From contig DAOVLC010000159.1 in NCBI GenBank assembly GCA_030631455.1, positions 1 to 5,007 on the forward strand: a stretch of 5,007 bases of DNA, read 5' to 3'. The position numbers and the translations under genes are program-made. The stretch's first letter is position 1; the number at the start of each line of letters is the position of its first letter. The notes under the pieces are model-generated. The model was not told the DNA's origin. It did no database searches and worked only from the letters and a program-made list of their open reading frames with translations. The DNA comes from Candidatus Zixiibacteriota bacterium (GTDB lineage: Bacteria > Zixibacteria > MSB-5A5 > JAABVY01 > JAHJOQ01). Of the stretch, positions 1 through 5,007 are shown piece after piece.

Positions 1-621
1 AACGCCTTGTTTCGCAAGGAGATCACCATGGAGAAGGCGCTGGCGTCGGACCCGGTCGCCTCGCCGTTCTGCGTCTACGACTGCTGTGCCAACGCCGATG
101 GCGCCGCCTGTGTCATTCTCGCCTGCGAGGATATCGCCGGGCAATCATCCAAGCCGGTCGGTTGGCTGGATGGGATGGGATGCGCCACCGCCAGCATGTC
201 GGTCCTGCGTCGGCCCAATCTGGTCGGACTGCCGAGCGCCGAGGATGCCGCGCGCGCCGCCTACGAGATGGCCGGAGTGAAGGCAAAAGATATCCAGGTC
301 GCCGCGGTCCATGATTGCTTCACGATTGCCGAGATCATGGTGATCGAGGCGCTCGGCTTTTTCGATGTCGGTAAGGGTGGCACCGGCGCAGAGTCGGGCG
401 AGACGCATATCGGTGGCAGAATTCCGATCAATACGTCGGGTGGACTCAAGTCCAAGGGTCATCCGGTCGGAGCGACAGGTGTCGCGCAGGTGATCGAGCT
501 TGTCGGCCAGCTTCGAGGGGAGTCGGGTGACAGGCAGGTCGAGGGCGCGAAGGTCGGTCTGGCACAGAACATGGGCGGTTCAGGCGGATCTTCCGTCGTT
601 CACATAATGGAGGTGGTCTGA
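1..621 (+). CDS. SCP2-type thiolase (acetyl-CoA acetyltransferase-like), C-terminal half, 5' end outside window
   Basis: The frame is open from base 1 and ends at TGA 619-621, giving 206 residues, about half of a usual ~390-residue thiolase. The in-frame TTG at 7 and ATG at 28 are internal codons, not starts. Visible motifs are a DGAA-like segment near 100-114, HDCF (310-321, in place of the NEAF of classical thiolases) and the catalytic-histidine GHP motif (457-465) within a GHPxGATG block. Near the C terminus the usual CxG cysteine loop is replaced by NMGG (568-579), as in SCP2/archaeal-type thiolases, where the HDCF cysteine is thought to take over acid/base catalysis. The nucleophilic cysteine lies upstream of the window. 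Likely reaction: thiolytic cleavage or Claisen condensation of a 3-ketoacyl-CoA such as acetoacetyl-CoA, in the cytoplasm. The stop overlaps the start of a DUF35 gene, a common partner of this thiolase class. The family call is firm; the substrate is inferred. Confidence 0.9.
   Translation, partial: NALFRKEITMEKALASDPVASPFCVYDCCANADGAACVILACEDIAGQSSKPVGWLDGMGCATASMSVLRRPNLVGLPSAEDAARAAYEMAGVKAKDIQVAAVHDCFTIAEIMVIEALGFFDVGKGGTGAESGETHIGGRIPINTSGGLKSKGHPVGATGVAQVIELVGQLRGESGDRQVEGAKVGLAQNMGGSGGSSVVHIMEVV
609..614 (+). promoter_or_regulatory. Shine-Dalgarno site for the DUF35 gene
   Basis: GGAGGT lies six bases before the ATG at 621 and inside the last codons of the thiolase gene. With the 1-nt stop/start overlap (TGATG) it fixes the start of the small downstream gene and points to translational coupling of the two. 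Confidence 0.75.
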
Positions 622-1034
622 TGTTTCCATCGAGAACATGGCGGGAGAACCCGCAACGATATAGACTGGAAGCGGTGAAGTGCTCCAAGGAAGGGACTGT
701 TTTCTTTCCGCCGCGCATCGTGACTCCCGGTTCGCTTGACGGGTCGACTCTTGAGCCGTATGTGCTTCCGGACAACGGGACGGTCTACACATACACGGTA
801 ATCGAGACGCCCCCGTCTCAGTTCAAGGATGCCGCCCCGTATGTCGTGGCGATAATCGAACTTGAGGACGGCACGAGGATAATGTGTCAACTCACCGATT
901 GCGACCCGGCCAAGCTCGAAATAGGGCAGAAAGTGAAGCTGGAGTTCAGGCGCGTCCAGACGCACGGCGAGCACGGCGTGCTGTCTTACGGCTACAAGGC
1001 TGTGCCCGCGATCGAAGGCGTGACGACGGTATAG
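621..1034 (+). CDS. DUF35 OB-fold protein, thiolase partner, with degenerate zinc ribbon
   Basis: This 137-residue protein has the layout of the DUF35 (acyl-CoA-associated zinc-ribbon plus OB-fold) family: a short N-terminal helix (about residues 5-18), a ribbon region (19-38) with the family's FFPPR segment at 28-32, then a beta-rich OB domain (about 50-125) including the TYTVIE and GQKVKLEF strands. The four zinc-binding cysteines normally expected are reduced to one: C21 remains, while the others appear as E24, T35 and S38. In archaea, DUF35 proteins bridge acetoacetyl-CoA thiolase and HMG-CoA synthase and help pass the CoA intermediate between them. A structural or CoA-binding role beside the adjacent thiolase is the likely function here. 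The start at ATG 621 is backed by a good Shine-Dalgarno and the overlap with the thiolase stop. The family call rests on size, the FFPPR segment and context; the exact role is inferred. Confidence 0.82.
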   Translation: MFPSRTWRENPQRYRLEAVKCSKEGTVFFPPRIVTPGSLDGSTLEPYVLPDNGTVYTYTVIETPPSQFKDAAPYVVAIIELEDGTRIMCQLTDCDPAKLEIGQKVKLEFRRVQTHGEHGVLSYGYKAVPAIEGVTTV

Positions 1035-1038
1035 GCTG

Positions 1039-2646
1039 ATGTATCGAATCGAATCGAAGATTGATACCAACTCTCCCGAGTTCAAAGCTAATCGGGAGGA
1101 AAACCTCAAGCTGTCCGCGCAGCTCCGTGAACGTCTGGCTCAGATCAAGAAGGGTGGGCCGGAGTACATGGTGGAACGGCACCACAAGCGTGGCAAGCTG
1201 ACTGTTCGCGAGCGGCTTGATCTCCTGTTCGACAGAAACTCGCCGTTCATCGAACTCACACCGTTGGCTGCCGGGGATCAATATGATAATGAAGCTCCTT
1301 CGGCGGGAGTGATCACCGGCATCGGTCTGGTGCATGGCCGCGAGGTACTCGTTGTCGCCAACGACGCGACCGTCAAGGGTGGCACCTATTATCCGATGAC
1401 GATCAAGAAACATCTCCGTGCACAGCAGGTTGCGCTCGAAAACAGGCTGCCGTGCGTCTATCTCGTCGATTCGGGCGGGATTTTCCTTCCGCACCAGTCG
1501 GGGACATTCCCGGATCAGGATCACTTCGGGCGAATTTTCTATAATCAGGCACGACTCTCGGCTGAGGGTATTCCTCAGATCGCGATCGTGATGGGTTCCT
1601 GCACGGCAGGTGGCGCCTATGTGCCCGCGATGTCCGACGAGACGGTGATAGTCCGCAAGCAGGGGACGATTTTCATTGGCGGCCCACCTCTTGTCAAGGC
1701 TGCTACCGGCGAGACGGTTACCGATGAGGATCTCGGCGGCGCAGATGTGCATTGCAGAATATCGGGTGTGACAGATCATTACGCACGAGATGACAAGCAT
1801 GCGCTTCAAATCGCGCGGAACATAGTCGAGTTTCTCGACCGTCCAAAGAAATTCCAGCTCGACGTTGCAACGCCGGAGGATCCGTATTATGATCCGGAAG
1901 AGTTGTACGGAATCATCCCGGCAGATCTACAGAGGATGTATGATATTAGAGAGGCAATAGCGCGGATAGTTGACGGGTCGCGTTTCCAGGAATTCAGGGA
2001 ATTATACGGGATCACCCTGGTCTGCGGATTCGCCCGTATCATGGGCTATCCGGTTGGCATACTTGCGAACAACGGCGTCCTCTTCTCGGAGAGTTCCGTT
2101 AAAGGTGCTCACTTTATCGAACTCTGCACCTCACGCAAGATACCGCTCATCTTCTTGCAAAACATCACCGGTTTTATTGTCGGCAAGCAGTATGAGCACG
2201 GCGGCATTGCGAAGGACGGAGCGAAGCTGGTTCATGCGGTTGCCAATGCCAATGTTCCGAGATTCACCCTAATAGTGGGTGCCTCCAATGGCGCAGGAAA
2301 CTACGCAATGTGCGGGCGCGGGTATTTCCCGAGGCTTCTCTGGATGTGGCCGAATGCCAAGATTTGCGTGATGGGAGGCGAACAGGCGACCAATGTACTC
2401 CTGACGATCAAGATGAGGCAGCTCAAGAAGAAGGGAATCGAGATGACTCCCGAAGAGCAGGAAGAATTCAAGCGGCCGATCCTGGAGAAGTACGAGTCCG
2501 AGTCCTCGCCTTACTATTCGACCTCGCACATTTGGGATGATGGCATAATCGACCCCGTAGACACCCGGACGCTGCTCGGTCTGTCAATCGCAATGTCTCT
2601 CAACCATGAAATACCTGACCAGCGCTACGGTGTGTTCAGAATGTAG
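1039..2646 (+). CDS. liuB: Acyl-CoA carboxylase carboxyltransferase (beta) subunit, 3-methylcrotonyl-CoA carboxylase type
   Basis: The protein has 535 residues, the usual length of methylcrotonyl-CoA carboxylase beta subunits. It would transfer the carboxyl group from carboxybiotin to the gamma carbon of 3-methylcrotonyl-CoA, giving 3-methylglutaconyl-CoA in leucine breakdown. The N-terminal crotonase-like domain carries [10 protein letters not shown] (51-60), [12 protein letters not shown] (108-119), VDSGG (143-147) and the oxyanion loop [16 protein letters not shown] (186-201). The C-terminal domain carries ELYGIIPAD (288-296), [11 protein letters not shown] (304-314), FLQNITGF (372-379), the second oxyanion loop (414-427), VMGGEQA (444-450) and the terminal YGVFRM typical of this family. 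These blocks match remembered Pseudomonas LiuB and human MCCB closely and do not resemble propionyl-CoA carboxylase beta. The second loop is unusual, with Asn417 and Ala423 where I recall an aromatic residue and Gly. ATG 1039 follows the previous stop by 4 nt and has no strong Shine-Dalgarno, so coupling is likely. A related gamma-carboxylase (geranyl-CoA type) remains an alternative. Confidence 0.93.
   Translation: MYRIESKIDTNSPEFKANREENLKLSAQLRERLAQIKKGGPEYMVERHHKRGKLTVRERLDLLFDRNSPFIELTPLAAGDQYDNEAPSAGVITGIGLVHGREVLVVANDATVKGGTYYPMTIKKHLRAQQVALENRLPCVYLVDSGGIFLPHQSGTFPDQDHFGRIFYNQARLSAEGIPQIAIVMGSCTAGGAYVPAMSDETVIVRKQGTIFIGGPPLVKAATGETVTDEDLGGADVHCRISGVTDHYARDDKHALQIARNIVEFLDRPKKFQLDVATPEDPYYDPEELYGIIPADLQRMYDIREAIARIVDGSRFQEFRELYGITLVCGFARIMGYPVGILANNGVLFSESSVKGAHFIELCTSRKIPLIFLQNITGFIVGKQYEHGGIAKDGAKLVHAVANANVPRFTLIVGASNGAGNYAMCGRGYFPRLLWMWPNAKICVMGGEQATNVLLTIKMRQLKKKGIEMTPEEQEEFKRPILEKYESESSPYYSTSHIWDDGIIDPVDTRTLLGLSIAMSLNHEIPDQRYGVFRM
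1044..1058 (+). repeat. Short tandem repeat, (TCGAA)x3, in the first codons of liuB
   Basis: Three exact copies of TCGAA lie end to end within codons 2-7 of the carboxyltransferase gene. A change of one unit would shift the reading frame close to the start. The tract is short enough to be chance. Confidence 0.6.
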
Positions 2647-2650
2647 GGAG
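2645..2650 (+). promoter_or_regulatory. Shine-Dalgarno site for liuC
   Basis: AGGGAG overlaps the liuB stop codon and sits six bases before ATG 2657. It decides the hydratase start in favour of 2657 over an in-frame ATG at 2606, which lies inside liuB and would add 17 residues with no family resemblance. Confidence 0.7.
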
Positions 2651-2656
2651 AGCAGC

Positions 2657-3442
2657 ATGAATTTCGACACTTTGACCTACGAGCGAAAGGACAGAATCGG
2701 CAGTATAACATTTTCGAGGCCGGAAGTTCACAACGCTTTCAACAGCCGGATGATCGAAGAGTTATACGAGCTATTCGAGAGGATTAAACGCGACAAGGGG
2801 CTGCGGGTCGTGGTATTGACCGGTGAGGGGAAATCGTTCTGTGCGGGGGCTGATCTTAATTGGATGAAAGCTGTCAAGAACTATGGCTACGAGAAAAACT
2901 TCTCGGAATCGCTGCAACTGGCGGAGGTTCTCAATCTGATCTATACCTGTCCGAAGCCTGTGATCGGGCGAGTTAACGGCGCCGCTATCGGCGGAGGGAC
3001 AGGATTCGTTGCAGTCTGCGATATCGCGATCGCTTCCTCGTCAGCCGTTTTCTCCTTCTCCGAAGTCAAGATCGGAATAGTGCCGGCCTGCATATCTCCG
3101 TACGTGGTCAGGCGAGTCGGCGAAGGACCAACGAGAGAGTTTTTCTTGACAGGGGAGAGGCTTACGGCTGAGCGGGCATTTCAAGCCGGGCTCGTCAACA
3201 GGGTAGTGGAACCGGAGCAGCTCGATGATGCGGTCGATGAGATGATACGGCAGATTCTATCATCCGGCCCGGCTGCGCTGACATGCTGTAAAGATCTCCT
3301 GGCGACAATAGCAGAACAGAATTTGCAGGAGGCAAAAGTCCATACCGCTAAGGTTATCGCCAACCTTCGCAAGTCCGAGGAAGGTCAGGAAGGTATGGAC
3401 GCCTTTCTCAACAAACGCAAGCCAAACTGGGTGAAGGAATGA
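2657..3442 (+). CDS. liuC: Enoyl-CoA hydratase/isomerase family, probable 3-methylglutaconyl-CoA hydratase
   Basis: This is a 261-residue crotonase-fold protein of normal length. It would hydrate 3-methylglutaconyl-CoA to HMG-CoA, the step after the carboxylase. Family features are RPEVHNAF (21-28), the first oxyanion segment FCAGADLNWM (61-70), VNGAAIGGG (107-114) with the second oxyanion region, CDIAIAS (121-127), SEVKIGIVP (135-143) and FLTGERL (163-169). Of the two glutamates used by classical hydratases, the second is present (E136) but the first is glycine (G116). The spacing of 20 residues matches the rat enzyme pair E144/E164. Bacterial LiuC proteins, as I remember them, also have Gly at the first site, and the ISPYV segment (146-150) is likewise LiuC-like. 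The gene lies between the carboxylase beta and biotin carboxylase genes, as in the liu order B-C-D. Because one general catalytic residue is absent, isomerase or another crotonase activity cannot be excluded from sequence alone. Confidence 0.88.
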   Translation: MNFDTLTYERKDRIGSITFSRPEVHNAFNSRMIEELYELFERIKRDKGLRVVVLTGEGKSFCAGADLNWMKAVKNYGYEKNFSESLQLAEVLNLIYTCPKPVIGRVNGAAIGGGTGFVAVCDIAIASSSAVFSFSEVKIGIVPACISPYVVRRVGEGPTREFFLTGERLTAERAFQAGLVNRVVEPEQLDDAVDEMIRQILSSGPAALTCCKDLLATIAEQNLQEAKVHTAKVIANLRKSEEGQEGMDAFLNKRKPNWVKE

Positions 3443-3467
3443 CCGCCCGCCTGGAATTATTGATTCG
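3443..3467 (+). other. 25-nt gap between liuC and the biotin carboxylase gene
   Basis: This is the longest gap in the cluster. It holds no hairpin or promoter I can recognise. The only ribosome-site candidate is a weak GGAA at 3453-3456, eleven bases from ATG 3468, which is long spacing. Translation here may depend on coupling or on an unstructured leader. Confidence 0.5.
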
Positions 3468-4985
3468 ATGACAACAATGTTCGATAAGATACTGATAGCA
3501 AATCGCGGAGAGATCGCGTGCAGGATAATACACGCATGCAGGGAAATCGGTGTCCCGTCTGTTGTAGTGTATTCGGAAGCAGATTCGAAAGCGCTACACG
3601 TGCTGCAATCCGACGAAGCTGTCTGCGTTGGTCCGCCTGCGCCTTTGGAGAGCTATCTCGCGATTGACAAGATCATTTCCGCAGCTAAGGAGACCGGCTG
3701 CGACGCAATCCATCCCGGCTACGGCTTTCTTGCCGAGAATCATGAGTTCGCGCAGCGCTGCAAGGATGAGGGGCTGGTATTCATCGGGTCGGGCGCAGAG
3801 TCGATACGCTTGATGGGAAACAAAGTCGAGGCACGACAGATGATGATCAAGGCTGGTGTGCCGGTTATACCGGGCATGCACGCTTCGGCGGCTGATGCTG
3901 CGCTGTTTGCCGAAGAGGCAGAGAAGGTCGGTTACCCGGTGCTTCTGAAGGCTGCCGCAGGTGGTGGCGGTAAGGGTATTCGGACTGTGCAGAAGGTCGA
4001 GGAGTTGGAATCTGCGCTTGAAGGTGCTATGCGCGAAGCGAAGTCGGCGTTCGGTGACGATTCCGTATACCTTGAGAAATATATCGATTGCCCGAGGCAC
4101 ATCGAATTCCAGGTGTTTGGTGATACTCACGGAAACGCGGTGCATCTATTTGAACGTGAATGTTCAATCCAGCGCAGGCATCAGAAGATAATCGAAGAAA
4201 CTCCCTCGACAGCATTGACACCCGAGACTCGCATCAAGATGGGTGAGGCGGCCGTCAAAGTTGTGAAGGCGTGCAATTACAGCAATGCCGGTACTGTCGA
4301 GTTTCTGTTTGATAAGTCGGGCAATTTCTATTTCCTCGAAATGAACACGCGCATCCAGGTCGAGCATCCGATCACGGAGATGGTCGTAGGAGTCGATCTC
4401 GTCGTTGAACAGATTAAGGTTGCGGCGGGAGCACCGCTGTCGTTCAAACAGGACGATTTTGCCCAGACCGGGCATGCGATTGAATGCCGTATATATGCCG
4501 AAGATGCCGCCAGTAATTTCCTGCCTGCAGCGGGCACTATTCATTATCTGAAGGAACCGACAGGCCCGGGTATTCGCGTCGACAGCGGCATATATTCCGG
4601 TGCGGAAGTGTCGGTTTTCTACGACCCAATACTGTCGAAACTCATCGCATGGGGTCCTGATCGCGAGGCTGCCCGCAAGAGAATGATTGAGGCGTTGTCG
4701 GAGTACGTCGTGCTCGGCGTTACTACACAAATCGATTATCTCAGGGATGTTCTCGGTCACGATGAATTCATCGAAGGCAGGACATACACCGATTTCATTC
4801 CGACGCACATGCCGGAATGGTCACCGGCCGTAACCGATGGCGACAATCTGCCCTTTGTACTCGCTGCCGGAGCGCTCGCGAGCCAGTTGTCGACGAGAGC
4901 GAATGTCTCGGCAGGCGATGGTGAGTCTGGAATGCCGACGCCGTGGGAGACTGTCGGCAAATGGGAAATCGGGATGGGGTCGTGA
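3468..4985 (+). CDS. Biotin carboxylase subunit of acyl-CoA carboxylase (BC part of a split methylcrotonyl-CoA carboxylase alpha)
   Basis: The 505-residue protein uses ATP and bicarbonate to carboxylate biotin on a carrier domain. Domains in order: N-terminal Rossmann-like domain with KILIANRGEIACRI (7-20) and HPGYGFLAEN (82-91); ATP-grasp with the glycine loop at 164-170; and the C-terminal biotin carboxylase domain to about 445. Residues aligned with E. coli AccC are K119 (K116), K161 (K159), E278 (E276), E291 (E288), R295 (R292) and R341 (R338), so the catalytic site is intact. FERECSIQRRHQKIIEE (228-244) is also typical. Full MCC or PCC alpha chains run to about 660 residues, with a BT domain and a biotin carrier carrying an MKM-type lysine. 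Neither is complete here: a tail (450-505) has a predicted helix (461-478) and a PWETVGKW segment like the BT entry region, then stops. The carrier probably lies in the next gene. ATG 3468 is chosen; ATG 3477 (MFDKILIAN) is an equally plausible start. General annotation would call it accC; the neighbours favour liuD function. Confidence 0.92.
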   Translation: MTTMFDKILIANRGEIACRIIHACREIGVPSVVVYSEADSKALHVLQSDEAVCVGPPAPLESYLAIDKIISAAKETGCDAIHPGYGFLAENHEFAQRCKDEGLVFIGSGAESIRLMGNKVEARQMMIKAGVPVIPGMHASAADAALFAEEAEKVGYPVLLKAAAGGGGKGIRTVQKVEELESALEGAMREAKSAFGDDSVYLEKYIDCPRHIEFQVFGDTHGNAVHLFERECSIQRRHQKIIEETPSTALTPETRIKMGEAAVKVVKACNYSNAGTVEFLFDKSGNFYFLEMNTRIQVEHPITEMVVGVDLVVEQIKVAAGAPLSFKQDDFAQTGHAIECRIYAEDAASNFLPAAGTIHYLKEPTGPGIRVDSGIYSGAEVSVFYDPILSKLIAWGPDREAARKRMIEALSEYVVLGVTTQIDYLRDVLGHDEFIEGRTYTDFIPTHMPEWSPAVTDGDNLPFVLAAGALASQLSTRANVSAGDGESGMPTPWETVGKWEIGMGS

Positions 4986-4986
4986 G

Positions 4987-5007
4987 ATGAACTACGAATA
5001 CAGACTG
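4987..5007 (+). CDS. Start of next gene, probably biotin carrier (BT/BCCP) subunit, 3' end outside window
   Basis: ATG 4987 follows the biotin carboxylase stop by one base (TGAGATG) and opens seven codons reading MNYEYRL before the window ends. A GGGG stretch at 4976-4979, seven bases before the ATG, is a plausible though weak ribosome site. Carrier-subunit proteins often begin with a short alternating strand of this kind, and the preceding subunit lacks a carrier, so a biotin/lipoyl attachment protein is expected. Seven residues cannot prove it. The new gene is in the +1 frame relative to the preceding one. Confidence 0.5.

Noticed and set aside
681..734. Cysteine loss in DUF35 as a sign of a pseudogene
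   Set aside because: The frame is uninterrupted, the FFPPR segment and OB-fold strands are kept, and start and stop fit the neighbours tightly.
600..1109. Minus-strand open frame of 169 codons opposite the DUF35 gene
   Set aside because: The sense product has recognisable DUF35 features, a ribosome site and operon spacing. The antisense product has none.
946..1809. Long open frame (287 codons) on the minus strand opposite liuB
   Set aside because: It lies wholly opposite a strongly conserved coding region, its translation has no recognisable domain, and it is rich in Arg, His and Leu as expected for an antisense shadow of a GC-rich gene.
2606..2656. Longer liuC start at ATG 2606
   Set aside because: It would overlap the last 41 bases of liuB and add residues foreign to the family. 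The Shine-Dalgarno at 2645-2650 supports ATG 2657.
3594..4145. Minus-strand open frame of 183 codons opposite the biotin carboxylase
   Set aside because: Antisense to intact catalytic domains, with no recognisable motif and no ribosome site noted.
4164..4808. Minus-strand open frame of 214 codons opposite the biotin carboxylase C-terminal domain
   Set aside because: Same reasoning: conserved sense coding explains the open frame, and the translation has no family resemblance.
1..5007. Mobile elements, CRISPR repeats, tRNA or rRNA genes, riboswitches, intrinsic terminators
   Set aside because: Almost every base is in recognised coding sequence. I saw no spaced direct repeats, no terminal inverted repeats and no hairpin followed by a T run in the short gaps.

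Overview
The window is a run of co-directional (+ strand) metabolic genes, almost certainly one operon, in a bacterium. Spacing is tight throughout: a 1-nt stop/start overlap, then gaps of 4, 10, 25 and 1 nt, with no room for internal promoters or terminators. Shine-Dalgarno sites are visible before some genes. By hand count GC falls from about 63% in the first 600 bases to about 52% around 2641-3000. The lineage cannot be fixed from this sequence. The separate biotin carboxylase subunit and the thiolase/DUF35 pair suggest a non-model or uncultured phylum, or a deltaproteobacterium-like lineage, rather than a Pseudomonas-type organism. That is inference.

Layout: (1) 1-621, the C-terminal half of an SCP2-type thiolase, cut by the window's left edge; (2) 621-1034, a small DUF35-type OB-fold partner protein whose zinc ribbon has decayed; (3) 1039-2646, a complete carboxyltransferase (beta) subunit of the 3-methylcrotonyl-CoA carboxylase type (LiuB); (4) 2657-3442, an enoyl-CoA hydratase/isomerase of the methylglutaconyl-CoA hydratase type (LiuC); (5) 3468-4985, a biotin carboxylase subunit without a biotin carrier domain; (6) 4987-5007, the first seven codons of another gene, probably the missing biotin carrier subunit.

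Genes 3 to 6 fit the middle of leucine catabolism. Biotin carboxylase plus carrier plus LiuB would carboxylate 3-methylcrotonyl-CoA to 3-methylglutaconyl-CoA, and LiuC would hydrate that to HMG-CoA. The order B-C-D is that of the known liu cluster, but the alpha subunit (LiuD) is split. HMG-CoA lyase and isovaleryl-CoA dehydrogenase are not in view. The thiolase/DUF35 pair at the front could handle the acetoacetyl-CoA end of the pathway, or supply carbon towards HMG-CoA if the pathway runs in reverse.

I see no mobile element, CRISPR array, RNA gene or wholly new system. The points most worth a second look are the split point of the carboxylase alpha subunit, an altered active-site loop in the beta subunit, the decayed zinc ribbon in the DUF35 protein, and the thiolase/DUF35 module leading a leucine-degradation operon.
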